Below, piece by piece: positions 34,365 through 43,420 of a stretch of 64,000 nucleotides of DNA. How positions within the stretch are numbered: position 1 is the stretch's first letter; every line of letters begins with the position of its first letter. The stretch is from Planococcus sp. 107-1 (GTDB taxonomy: Bacteria; Bacillota; Bacilli; Bacillales_A; Planococcaceae). Where the stretch lies: positions 2,418,001 to 2,482,000 of the forward strand of contig NZ_CP090977.1 of NCBI RefSeq assembly GCF_021513255.1. Direction: 5' to 3'. The notes beneath the pieces are model-generated. The model searched no databases, was not told where the DNA came from, and saw only the letters and a list, made by a program, of their open reading frames with translations. Position numbers and translations under genes: made by a program.

Positions 34365-37300
34365 GTGCGAAAAATTCTATTTTCCATCTTTGGGCTCATC
34401 ATTATAGTAGCGTTACCTTTCGCTTTCTGGTTTTTACAAGAAAAAGAAAATTTGCAAGTCGCCATTATCGACAAAACGGTGCCTAACGAATCCTACCGTG
34501 AACACCACGGTTTGACATGGCTCTTAAATCATATGGGCTATTTGAAAAATGATGATTCAGCTTATCAAGCAGGTGTAGACTATTTTGGCTTTAAGCCGGA
34601 TGAACAAAACGAATCCTATGAGTTAAATGAAATTCCGGAGGATTTCGGCGAAACGGATTTTATTTATTTAGCCGATACTTACGGAGTCTACCAAGAAGAT
34701 CTGGCTTGGAATGAACAAAGCCAGGAAGCAGAAAATGCTCCTTCATTGGTCTATGGAGGACTCGAAATGGCCGAATGGCAAAGCATCCAAAATCAGGTTG
34801 ATGCTGGAGACAGCGACCTTGTGGTGGAATTTAACACGCTCGCCTCCCCCACTTCCACGGAAGTCAGGGACACGGCAGCAGATTATTTAGGGATTCAGCC
34901 GACTGGCTGGAGCGGCCGGAAATTCAATGAATTGGATGAACAGCAAGAGGAAGTTCCGAAATGGGTTATTTCCCGTTATGAAGAAGCAGGAGATCGCTGG
35001 AACTTTGCCGGCGCAGGTTTTGTCCTGGCAAATGATCAGTCTGGTGAGATCCTCGTACTCTCTGAACAGGAAGGGCTGATTGGCGATGATGGGATTCAAC
35101 TGGATTTCACAGAAGCCGGGCAAGAGCTGTTTTCAATGGAGGATTCTCCTGAATTCACTTATTGGTTTGATATCAATGAAGCAGCTGAAAGCAGCATCTT
35201 AGCCAATTACAAATGGGACCTTTCGGAAAAAGGAAAAGCATTATTAGCTGAAAATGGAATTCCCTCGTCTTTCCCAGCTATCGTCCATCAGCAAAAAAAT
35301 ACGGCAGAGACGTTTTATTTTGCGGGAGATTTTGTGGACATTGCAGAAGTTCCGAGCTTTTATCAATTTGCCGGATTTGCGAAAGTGCGGTCTTGGCTAT
35401 CGTTTGAAAGCATCTCTGGAGATACGAGCTTCTTTTGGAAAACTTACGCTCCGATGATGAAGAAGATTCTCGAAAACACCGCTTCCCCTGAAACGGTTGC
35501 CGCAGCTCCGGAATTGGCAAGCGATGAAGGGATCGCTTATCCTGCCCGGGTCAATGGCCAGGATTTCCAAGTCTATGAAAACGGCGAATGGGAGAACTTC
35601 ACTGTCAAAGGGGTTAACATGGGGATGGCAAAACCGGGAACTTTCCCAGGGGAAGCAGCAATTACCCGGGAAGAATACGATCGCTGGTTTAAACAGATCG
35701 GTGAAATGAATGCCAATGCCATTCGGGTTTATACATTGCATCCCCCTGCTTTCTATCAAGCTTTGAAAGCCTATAACGAGCGAGCAGACAAGCCAATTTA
35801 TGTGTACCATGGCATCTGGATTGACGAAGAGCCGCTAGCTGAGAAACTTGATGCTTTCGATCCGGAAATCACGGAAAGGTTCCAAGCGGAAATTCGGACA
35901 TTGGTTGATGTCGTCCACGGCAGCGCAGAAGTGGAACCCCGTCCCGGCCATGCTGCCGGAACATACGATGCGGATATTTCACCTTACGTGATCGGCTGGA
36001 TTGCCGGCATCGAGTGGGATCCGGTAATGGTGGATCAAATGGTGAACAAGTATCCAGATCTCGGTGAGTTTGAAGGAAAGCATGTTTATACAGAAGGCGC
36101 CAGCCCGATGGAAAATTGGATTGCGCAGCAGCTGGACATGCTTGCTTCATACGAATTGGACAATTATCAGAGCATGCGTCCATTAAGTTTTACGAATTGG
36201 GTGACTACGGATAATTTAGAGCAGCCTTCAGAGCCAAGTGAAAAAGAAGATATTGCAGAAATCGATCCCAACCATATCAAAATGACAGGGCAAACTGAAA
36301 ATGTCGGGATGTTTGCTTCTTATCACATCTACCCTTACTATCCTGACTTCTTGAATTTAGAGGAAAAATATACGGAGTTTATTGATCATCGCGGCGAGAA
36401 AAACAACTACGCCGGCTATTTAAAAGACTTAAACGACTCGCATGAAATGCCAATATTAGTAGCCGAATTCGGTGTGCCCGCTTCCCGCGGAAAAACGCAT
36501 GAAAATCCATCCGGATGGAACCAAGGCTTCATATCCGAGACGCAGCAAGGCGATATTGCCCAGCGTCTTTATGAAGATATTCTAAATGAAGGCATGCTTG
36601 GCGGACTTGTGTTTACGTGGCAAGACGAATGGTTTAAGCGGACTTGGAATACCATGGATTACGACAATCCGGATCAGCGTCCATTCTGGTCGAATGCCCA
36701 AACAAACGAGCAGCAATTCGGCATCTTGAGTTTTGACCGCCATAAAGTGAAAGTTAATGGCGTGGATGACTGGGAAACGGGTGAAACGCTTTATGAAAAA
36801 AATGAGGGGCCAATGCAGTCGATCGAAATGGACCATGATGAACGCTACCTCTACATCAAAACCACTTTCGATGAAGCACATAAAGCCTGGTGGAACCTTC
36901 AGCAATTCCATTTGTATTTCAATATTCGCGACGGCAAAGGAATTCCGGTAGAAACTGGTGCTGCTGCACCATTCAATGCTGATTTCCATTTGCAGATTGA
37001 CGGTAAAGAATCCGCCCATCTATTAGTTGCAGGAGATTACGATTCGTTCTACTACGATTATGCAGAGAGGCTTGAAATGATTCCGGAATCGAAAGAAGAC
37101 ATTTCGACCGTCTTCCATCCGATCCGTCTTGCTTTGAGCAAAGAATTTACACGTCCCGATACCGGGGAAGTCTTCCCGTTCTCTTCTTATGAAACCGGCG
37201 TGCTGCAATTCGGAGTTGCAGATCCGGAAAGTGAAGACTACGACTCATTGAACGATTATTTCTATTCGGAAGAAACCGGTGTACTGGAAATCCGGATTCC

Positions 37301-37562
37301 ATGGATGCTGCTCAACGCCAAAGATCCGGGCCGAAAGGAATTTGCGGGTGATTTCTGGAAAGAAGGCCTTGAATCTTCCATTACCGCAGAACGGATCGCA
37401 GTTGCAGCAACATTGACCGATCAGGATGAGAAAATCGTTGATTCATTTGCTGGCAAAAATCCTGCGGAGTACACGTGGGAAACTTGGGAGCTTCCTGAAA
37501 CAAATGAACGTTTAAAACAATCCTATTACATCCTCCAAGAATTCTTTGGAAAGATTGAATGA
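34365..37562 (+). CDS. Very large membrane-anchored glycosidase-like protein (clan GH-A-type barrel)
   Basis: About 1065 residues: an N-terminal membrane helix (ILFSIFGLIIIVALPFAFWFL), an outer domain of unknown type (about 30-385), a TIM-barrel-like domain (about 400-780) and a C-terminal beta-rich part (about 800-1055). The barrel opens VKGVNMGMAKPGTFPGE, holds NANAIRVYTLHPP and ASYHIYPYYPDF, and has VAEFGVPASRG, which looks like the nucleophile-Glu strand of GH-A enzymes; GLVFTWQDEWFKRTW follows. The acid/base Glu may be in IAGIEWDP. GTG 34365 has AAGAGG 7 bases upstream. It converges with a GT2 synthase gene. It may cut or remodel that polymer; this is inference. Confidence 0.75.
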   Translation: MRKILFSIFGLIIIVALPFAFWFLQEKENLQVAIIDKTVPNESYREHHGLTWLLNHMGYLKNDDSAYQAGVDYFGFKPDEQNESYELNEIPEDFGETDFIYLADTYGVYQEDLAWNEQSQEAENAPSLVYGGLEMAEWQSIQNQVDAGDSDLVVEFNTLASPTSTEVRDTAADYLGIQPTGWSGRKFNELDEQQEEVPKWVISRYEEAGDRWNFAGAGFVLANDQSGEILVLSEQEGLIGDDGIQLDFTEAGQELFSMEDSPEFTYWFDINEAAESSILANYKWDLSEKGKALLAENGIPSSFPAIVHQQKNTAETFYFAGDFVDIAEVPSFYQFAGFAKVRSWLSFESISGDTSFFWKTYAPMMKKILENTASPETVAAAPELASDEGIAYPARVNGQDFQVYENGEWENFTVKGVNMGMAKPGTFPGEAAITREEYDRWFKQIGEMNANAIRVYTLHPPAFYQALKAYNERADKPIYVYHGIWIDEEPLAEKLDAFDPEITERFQAEIRTLVDVVHGSAEVEPRPGHAAGTYDADISPYVIGWIAGIEWDPVMVDQMVNKYPDLGEFEGKHVYTEGASPMENWIAQQLDMLASYELDNYQSMRPLSFTNWVTTDNLEQPSEPSEKEDIAEIDPNHIKMTGQTENVGMFASYHIYPYYPDFLNLEEKYTEFIDHRGEKNNYAGYLKDLNDSHEMPILVAEFGVPASRGKTHENPSGWNQGFISETQQGDIAQRLYEDILNEGMLGGLVFTWQDEWFKRTWNTMDYDNPDQRPFWSNAQTNEQQFGILSFDRHKVKVNGVDDWETGETLYEKNEGPMQSIEMDHDERYLYIKTTFDEAHKAWWNLQQFHLYFNIRDGKGIPVETGAAAPFNADFHLQIDGKESAHLLVAGDYDSFYYDYAERLEMIPESKEDISTVFHPIRLALSKEFTRPDTGEVFPFSSYETGVLQFGVADPESEDYDSLNDYFYSEETGVLEIRIPWMLLNAKDPGRKEFAGDFWKEGLESSITAERIAVAATLTDQDEKIVDSFAGKNPAEYTWETWELPETNERLKQSYYILQEFFGKIE

Positions 37563-37564
37563 AA

Positions 37565-37602
37565 AAAGGAGTTGTCCCAAATATAATTGGGACAACTCCT
37601 TT
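37565..37602. terminator. Bidirectional terminator hairpin, copy 2 of a repeated element
   Basis: AAAGGAGTTGTCCCAA / TTGGGACAACTCCTTT around ATATAA, between two convergent genes. Arms are the same as at 25567-25606. Confidence 0.85.
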
Positions 37603-39012
37603 TTAGGTAGGCGTATCGTCTGAGAAAACGCCTTTTCGTTCCATGTCTCCCCATGCGTGCTTTTTGCGGAGCGAATAAACCAAGCCTTGCACGCGCCAGA
37701 AGTTGGCCAAAATCCGGTACCAGAATATTTCTGTCAGTGCATAGATGTATAAAATGAAAATGCTTTTGACATCCGGATATTTATGATATGTCCATTCTTC
37801 TAGCAGCACGGCAAGAGCTGATAAAAGGGAGCCGTATAAAATCATGACGAGAAGCATCACTAACGCAATCTCGGTATCAACAAATGAAAACAGCAGTCCG
37901 CTGATAATGATGCCATAGCCGATGACTTCAAAAACGGCACTCAACAGCTCGATGAACAAATAATAAGGCATGGAAAACATGCCGATGCCTTTATATTTCG
38001 GATTGAACAGCATTTTCCGGTGGATCCAAATCGTTTCCGCTAATCCGCGCTGCCAGCGGATGCGCTGTGCCCGCAAGGAAGCGATTGTGCTCGGTGCTTC
38101 TGTCCAGCAAACCGGATCTTGGATATATTCGATGCGCTGATTGGATTTCTCCTCTTTGATCGAACGATGGATCCGGACGATCAATTCCATATCTTCGCCG
38201 ACCGTTTTCGTATTATAGCCGCCGACTTTAATAACGCGGCTTTTCTCGAAAACACCGAATGCTCCAGAAATGATCAGTAAAATATTCGCGCGGCTAAAAC
38301 CTAGGCGGCCAATCAAAAAGGCCCGGAAATATTCAACGATCTGCATCACTTCCAACGGCCGTTTCGGCAATTTGATTTCTGTGACTTCGCCTTTTACGAT
38401 TTTACAGCCGTTGGCAATCCGGACCGTTCCACCCGTTGCAGTTACTCTGCCGCTTGAATCGATGATCGGCTTCATGGTCTTCAATAAGGCGTCTTTTTCC
38501 AAAATGGAGTCGCCGTCAATCGCAGCAAAATAAGGGTATTGCGAGAAATTCACCCCAGCATTCAATGCATCGGCTTTTCCCCCATTCTCTTTTTCGATCA
38601 AATAGAGATTCGGATGCAATTGGGATTGATAAGCAGCCGTCAGTTTGCCGGTCTTAAAATAGCTTCTCGCAGCCAATTCGATTCGCTTCATTTTAAAGAC
38701 ATCCATTAACTTTTCACTCGTTTTATCTGTCGAACCATCATTGACCACGATGATTTCGTATTGTGGGTAGTTTAATGCCAGCAAAGACCGAACGGTGCTC
38801 GCCACTCCCGCCTCCTCATTATAGGCCGGAACCAAAATAGAGATCGGATAGGTGTCTTTATTGATCATGATTTCTTCAATTTGTTCCGTCCGGTTCAATT
38901 TTTTCTCCCGGTTGATTTTTGGGCCGGCTACCATAAAAAGTACGAGATAAATACTGCCGGCTGCCAACATGTAAATAATGATGCCGAAGGATATTAGTTC
39001 AACCACATTCAT
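37603..39012 (-). CDS. Membrane glycosyltransferase family 2 (processive synthase type)
   Basis: 469 residues: one N-terminal membrane helix, a GT2 domain (about 55-330) and three to four C-terminal helices, as in PgaC/IcaA or hyaluronan-type synthases. Motifs in order: ILVPAYNEEAGVASTVRSLL, VVNDGSTDKT, AIDGDSILEKDAL (metal-binding D-x-D), VGEDMELIVRIHR and QRIRWQRGL (the Q/RxxRW motif of processive enzymes). GGGGAGG lies upstream. The ATG overlaps the stop of the HEAT-protein gene (ATGA). It probably makes and exports a beta-linked polysaccharide; sugar unknown. Confidence 0.85.
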   Translation of the reverse strand: MNVVELISFGIIIYMLAAGSIYLVLFMVAGPKINREKKLNRTEQIEEIMINKDTYPISILVPAYNEEAGVASTVRSLLALNYPQYEIIVVNDGSTDKTSEKLMDVFKMKRIELAARSYFKTGKLTAAYQSQLHPNLYLIEKENGGKADALNAGVNFSQYPYFAAIDGDSILEKDALLKTMKPIIDSSGRVTATGGTVRIANGCKIVKGEVTEIKLPKRPLEVMQIVEYFRAFLIGRLGFSRANILLIISGAFGVFEKSRVIKVGGYNTKTVGEDMELIVRIHRSIKEEKSNQRIEYIQDPVCWTEAPSTIASLRAQRIRWQRGLAETIWIHRKMLFNPKYKGIGMFSMPYYLFIELLSAVFEVIGYGIIISGLLFSFVDTEIALVMLLVMILYGSLLSALAVLLEEWTYHKYPDVKSIFILYIYALTEIFWYRILANFWRVQGLVYSLRKKHAWGDMERKGVFSDDTPT

Positions 39013-40061
39013 CGATTTCCTCCCCCTTTCTTTGTCAGCATATGTCTTGCAACATCACGGGCGTAGGCGTCTTCGCTGGTTGAAGCAATTTCATGCAGCA
39101 AGGCATTGCCATCTTCAAACTCCTGAAGATTATCTGCTGCTGAAAAGCGCACCCACCAAACAGGGTCCGTGAATAAGTGGATAAGCTGTTCTTTAAAATC
39201 GCTCAATTTGCAAGCTCCGGCCAATTTCGCCGCATACATGCGTTCTTCCCAAAAGATGGAGATAAAGAACGCTGATAACTTTTGGGGTTCTGAAATTTTG
39301 CCGTAATGCGTCAAACTCTTCATCGCTTTGATCCGCACTTCTTTTCGTTCGTCCGTCATCATTTTTTCGACAAACGGGAAAAAGCGTTCACTTTTCCGTT
39401 CGCCGTTTAGCATAATAAATGCATATAGAAGGTTTTCAGGTGCATCATCTTTCATAAACATCCTGGCCATGATTCTTTGATGAAGTTCTTCGTCCATTCT
39501 CATCAATAATTCTTTGGAAAAGCCGATAGATAAGGTCTTTTGTTCGAACAACACATCCACTACTTTTGGGTCCTGCAAGATGGCGGCGGCCCGAAGGCAT
39601 TGCCAATATTCATCGTCCTGTTTTTGTAAACCTTTGAAATGTGCAAATACATCTTCCTTTAAAGATGCCATCCGAAAATCCTCGATGAAATAAAGGGAAT
39701 TGATCCGTTCAGCCCATCCCCCATTTTTCAGGATGGATTTATAGCGCGGAGCCAAATGGCGTTCTGCCAATTCCGTAATTCGTCCTCGCTCTTCTTGGTC
39801 TTTATAAGTCTCTTGAAAACCGATGAGCATTTCTTCTAATGCAGCTTGTCTGATGGATTTGTTTGAAGGAAGTTGAGGTTCCAACCATTTTTGTTCGGGA
39901 GTTTCGATAAACTTTCTGTAAATCGGCATGACTTGGCTTTTAACCCATGCTATTTTCCGTTGCCGTTTAAGTGCCTTCTGTTTGCCGAAAATTAAAATAG
40001 CCAACAATATCAATTGCACTGCTAGCAATCCCATAACTATCCAGAGGAATGTCTGTACCAT
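39009..40061 (-). CDS. Membrane-anchored HEAT-repeat protein
   Basis: About 350 residues: N-terminal membrane helix (FLWIVMGLLAVQLILLAILIFG), then a cytoplasmic helical solenoid with repeated pairs such as EVRIKAMKSLTHYGKI, ERMYAAKLAGACKLSDFKEQLI and WWVRFSAADNLQEFED. HEAT repeats serve as binding scaffolds. Gene overlap with the GT2 synthase (ATGA) indicates a joint role, perhaps as an activator or assembly subunit. Start 40061 is preferred over 40067 by spacing to AGAAGGGG. No catalytic motif. Confidence 0.8.
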   Translation of the reverse strand: MVQTFLWIVMGLLAVQLILLAILIFGKQKALKRQRKIAWVKSQVMPIYRKFIETPEQKWLEPQLPSNKSIRQAALEEMLIGFQETYKDQEERGRITELAERHLAPRYKSILKNGGWAERINSLYFIEDFRMASLKEDVFAHFKGLQKQDDEYWQCLRAAAILQDPKVVDVLFEQKTLSIGFSKELLMRMDEELHQRIMARMFMKDDAPENLLYAFIMLNGERKSERFFPFVEKMMTDERKEVRIKAMKSLTHYGKISEPQKLSAFFISIFWEERMYAAKLAGACKLSDFKEQLIHLFTDPVWWVRFSAADNLQEFEDGNALLHEIASTSEDAYARDVARHMLTKKGGGNR

Positions 40062-40203
40062 TCTCATACGCCCCTTCTTTTACACGGCTCATACTTTTTC
40101 ATACCCTATTATTCCTAAAATAAGTTAATTAGTTTTGACAAATTGTAAATATCAAACAATAGCAAGCTTAATCTTACAACATACAGCTAGAAAAAACAGA
40201 TGA

Positions 40204-40239
40204 AAAAAGCCCCCTATTGGTTATAATAGGGGGCTTTGC
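40204..40239 (-). terminator. Terminator of the SGNH hydrolase gene
   Basis: AAAGCCCCCTATT / AATAGGGGGCTTT hairpin with T run on the minus strand. Confidence 0.85.
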
Positions 40240-40241
40240 AT

Positions 40242-40946
40242 TTAATTCTCTAAACTTTTTATCCATCTATCGTAACCGATCCCTTTTAAATGGATGCCGT
40301 CAATTGTGATTTCATTTTCCAACTGCCCATTTGCTCCTTCAAATTCCGGATGCAAATCCACAAAACCAAGCTCATATTCGTTAGCCAATCTTTCAAGAAT
40401 TTGATTGAATTCATCGACTGTCTCATTGGACAGTTCATTATTGAAATCTTTGTTATTGATGGGCAAAATCGACTGCAGGACAAGCCGGCTTTTTGACAGA
40501 TCAAACGATTCGATGATGTTACGCATATTCTTTTCATAAGTGGCTGAATTTGTCCCTGCCCCAATATCATTAATGCCGATCATTATGTATACTTCTTTCG
40601 GATTTCGATCTACGACTTCCGCAATCCGGTTCAGGACGCCTGTTGAGGTATCTTCTGCGATTCCTCGATTCAATACTTTCTCTTTTGGATAGTATTCCTG
40701 AAATTCTCCATGGTCGGTGATGCTGTCACCTAGAAAAATTTTATCCGGCGCCTCCGTATCCAGTGATTCAAAAATCGCTTTTTTCTGCAGGTAATAATCT
40801 GGAAATTTTTGATCCGAAGCCAGTGAATCCCATTGTTCTTTGATAAAACCGATTCCTCCTTGTTTTGCCAGGATGAATCCCGCAATGCCGACAAAGGCAA
40901 GATTCAACGCTACGGATATGCTTAAAAACACTTTAAACTTCTTCAT
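40242..40946 (-). CDS. Exported SGNH/GDSL-family hydrolase
   Basis: 234 residues with an N-terminal signal-anchor (FKVFLSISVALNLAFVGIAGFILA). All SGNH blocks are present: FLGDSITDHGEF (nucleophile Ser), NRGIAEDTS (Gly), IMIGINDIG (Asn) and IDGIHLKG (Asp/His). Such enzymes add or remove O-acetyl or other ester groups on glycans or lipids outside the cell. The start at 40946 follows AGGAAGTGG; the longer frame begins in upstream non-coding DNA. It lies about 180 bases upstream of the HEAT-GT2 pair on the same strand but has its own terminator. Confidence 0.85.
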   Translation of the reverse strand: MKKFKVFLSISVALNLAFVGIAGFILAKQGGIGFIKEQWDSLASDQKFPDYYLQKKAIFESLDTEAPDKIFLGDSITDHGEFQEYYPKEKVLNRGIAEDTSTGVLNRIAEVVDRNPKEVYIMIGINDIGAGTNSATYEKNMRNIIESFDLSKSRLVLQSILPINNKDFNNELSNETVDEFNQILERLANEYELGFVDLHPEFEGANGQLENEITIDGIHLKGIGYDRWIKSLEN

Positions 40947-41026
40947 GCTGTCCACTTCCTGTTTCTCTAGTTGCTTTTCTTCGCACAATAGGAAGTATTT
41001 CCTTCTTAGCCAGGCTTTAAACCCGG

Positions 41027-41584
41027 CTAAGCAGCTCTTGGCCTTGAAAAGAACTTGCGGTAAAGTTTCAGGAAAACGATGGCGAGCACAACCAAGAAGA
41101 CAATCGCTAAAACGGGCACAATTAAAATTAAAATTGGTACAGTTGTCGCCGTTGCATCTTCAATTCCCGCTACCACCGGACTCATCAGCACGGTTTCACT
41201 TGCTCCTTTGACGGATGCCACTGCAGCATGTGAAGCGCTGGCAATGCCCCCGCCTCCAATAATGGCGATGCTCCATTCCAAAAATGGACTCATATCCCCG
41301 ATAAATGATGCCGTCAATAAAATTCCTGCAAGTGCTGCGAGAGGCGTCTCCAATACTTTCATGAATGAGCCGACGGCCGGAATGTAATTGACCGACACTT
41401 CCAGAACCGTCGCTATGGCAAATGCGATCAGTGCCGGAGTACTTCCGATCCAACTAAACCCTTCTGAAAGCGATAGCCAATCAGCCCGCACGAATATGCC
41501 GGTAATCAATAAGGGCGTAAAAACCCGGAAACCTGTAGTGGCACTTAAAGCCAATCCGATGCAAACTGCAAGTATCGTCTCCAT
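41027..41584 (-). CDS. DUF4126-like integral membrane protein
   Basis: 185 residues, five to six membrane helices, with ILAVCIGLALSATTGFRVFTPLLITG at the start, NYIPAVGSFMKVLETPLAALAGILL in the middle and a glycine-rich IIGGGGIASASHAAVASVKG segment. These fit the DUF4126 family as I recall it. GGAGG lies 6 bases before the ATG at 41584. No function is known for the family. The 290 bases upstream of it, up to the TagE-like gene, hold only divergent promoter DNA. Confidence 0.75.
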   Translation of the reverse strand: METILAVCIGLALSATTGFRVFTPLLITGIFVRADWLSLSEGFSWIGSTPALIAFAIATVLEVSVNYIPAVGSFMKVLETPLAALAGILLTASFIGDMSPFLEWSIAIIGGGGIASASHAAVASVKGASETVLMSPVVAGIEDATATTVPILILIVPVLAIVFLVVLAIVFLKLYRKFFSRPRAA

Positions 41585-41872
41585 CCTAATCCTCCATCCT
41601 TTGAAACGCTTTGTTCTTACTATACCTGAAAAGCGTCTCTTCAAACTTTTACTTGGAACAACTCGTAAGAACAAGTAAAATAATTAGAATTTAATGACAT
41701 GGAAGGAAAAAAGATTATCATTGCTACTACGGTAATAAATGATTTGAATCCTCATTTGCCCTATTCATCCCAGAAACACTCCACCTTATAGTTAATCCCA
41801 TCAAATCGAGAAAGAGAAGATTAAGAAAGTATACGGACCAGACGATTTACTTTGACCAAGGAGGATGTTTGT

Positions 41873-43390
41873 ATGCATTATGTGGTGACTTCAACCTTGC
41901 CTGCTGAATTTGCAGGGCGTACAAAAGCATTATTGAAAAGAACTCGCTTGCTCAGCGAACAAGGGCAGCTTCCGATCGCCATTATTTCAACCAATTATAA
42001 TCCGAATTACAAAAGCGTCTACCGCCTTTATTACAAAAACGGCTATATCCCTAAGCAAGTGAAATTAATGAATATCTATGACTTCCTATCAAAAAGAACT
42101 CATGAAGTGCCAGAAATTGAACACCCGCCTGAAGAAAAAGGATTAACTCGCTATGAACTGGAAAAAAACAAGGTTTACCGCTTTTTCGATAATGGAAAAT
42201 ATGTTTTATACAAAAATTATGAAAGTCCAGGCAATCGCTTGAAATTCATCGATATCATGGATCCCCACCACCGCATCCGAAAAATACGGAAAGAGTATAA
42301 TCTTGCCGGACTCTGCCATAAGGAAATCATCTACAAACAAGGGACAACCTATATCTTAGAAGAGATTTTCTTAGATGAATCCGGAAAAGCCTATCTGAAT
42401 AAAACTTATAACGGAACGGCAGAACAAAAACTGATACGCATCTATCTTTTCCAAGAAGGAGAGGCATTTGGATTCAAAACGGAAAAAGAATGGATTCGCC
42501 ATTGTTTTGAACAAATGATTGAGAAGCATTCCACCGTCATTTGCGATGCCCGCTTTTTGGATCGCCCTTTACTGGAAATGGACGTGCCAAAAGTTAAAAA
42601 AATCCTGCTATTCCATAACTCACATTTGAACAGCAATGATGTAGCCGACGTGAAATCGTCCTACCGCTACGCACTTGAACATTTGGATGATCTAGACGAA
42701 ATTGTGGTCTTAACGAACAAACAACAGGCGGATTTAGCTGAAGTCGTACCGGATACTCAAAAAGTAAAAGTTATCCCCCATTCCGTTGAACTGAAAAACT
42801 TGGGCTCCTCTTCAAAAAGAGAAAATAAGCTGGTGTTTATCGGGCGTTTGGATGAACAAAAACAGGTCCACCATTTGATTGAAGCTTATCGCTTAAAGCG
42901 GGATGTGCTGCGTGCACACCCACTCGAAATATACGGCGATGGCGATTACAAAGAACAGCTGAAGCAGCAAATTAATGACGCCGGGCTTCAAGAACAAGTA
43001 AAATTGATGGGGAAAACCGCCACTCCGGAAAAAATATTTGCACAAGCAAAAGCTTCTTTTCTAACGAGCCGTTTTGAAGGCTTCGGATTAGTGATGATCG
43101 AAAGCTTAAATAATGGCTGCCCAGTGGTCGCTTATGACATCAAATACGGGCCGAGCGACTTGATTGTTTCCGGACAAAACGGCCTCTTGGTCCCACCTGA
43201 CGATATCTATGCTTTATCCGAAGCGATGGCAGAAGCCGTAGAGACGGAGTTTCCTGATGTCCGGCCCGCAGACCGTTTCAGCGACGAACAATTCCTCGAA
43301 AACTGGCTGTCTCTTTTAAAAGAACCGCGGCCCGGCCAGCCCCTTCAGCAAATTTTTCAAACGGGCTTAGTGGAACGGGTAATCGAGTGA
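41873..43390 (+). CDS. Glycosyltransferase family 4, TagE-like (teichoic acid alpha-glucosyltransferase type)
   Basis: 505 residues, starting MHYVVTSTLPAEFAGRTKALLKRTRLL, with AAGGAGG 8 bases upstream of ATG 41873. A long N-terminal half with KVYRFFDNGKYVLYKNYE and ICDARFLDRPLLEM is as in TagE-type poly(glycerol phosphate) glucosyltransferases. The C-half is a retaining GT-B fold: FIGRLDEQKQVHHLIEAY, IYGDGDYKEQLK, and the E-x7-E motif in RFEGFGLVMIESLNNGCPVVAYDIKYGPSDLI. It should add a hexose to a wall polymer in the cytoplasm. It converges with the TarS-like gene, 30 bases away, which supports a teichoic acid role. Confidence 0.85.
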   Translation: MHYVVTSTLPAEFAGRTKALLKRTRLLSEQGQLPIAIISTNYNPNYKSVYRLYYKNGYIPKQVKLMNIYDFLSKRTHEVPEIEHPPEEKGLTRYELEKNKVYRFFDNGKYVLYKNYESPGNRLKFIDIMDPHHRIRKIRKEYNLAGLCHKEIIYKQGTTYILEEIFLDESGKAYLNKTYNGTAEQKLIRIYLFQEGEAFGFKTEKEWIRHCFEQMIEKHSTVICDARFLDRPLLEMDVPKVKKILLFHNSHLNSNDVADVKSSYRYALEHLDDLDEIVVLTNKQQADLAEVVPDTQKVKVIPHSVELKNLGSSSKRENKLVFIGRLDEQKQVHHLIEAYRLKRDVLRAHPLEIYGDGDYKEQLKQQINDAGLQEQVKLMGKTATPEKIFAQAKASFLTSRFEGFGLVMIESLNNGCPVVAYDIKYGPSDLIVSGQNGLLVPPDDIYALSEAMAEAVETEFPDVRPADRFSDEQFLENWLSLLKEPRPGQPLQQIFQTGLVERVIE

Positions 43391-43420
43391 GGCGACTCAT
43401 TGGATTACCATTCTTTTTTG

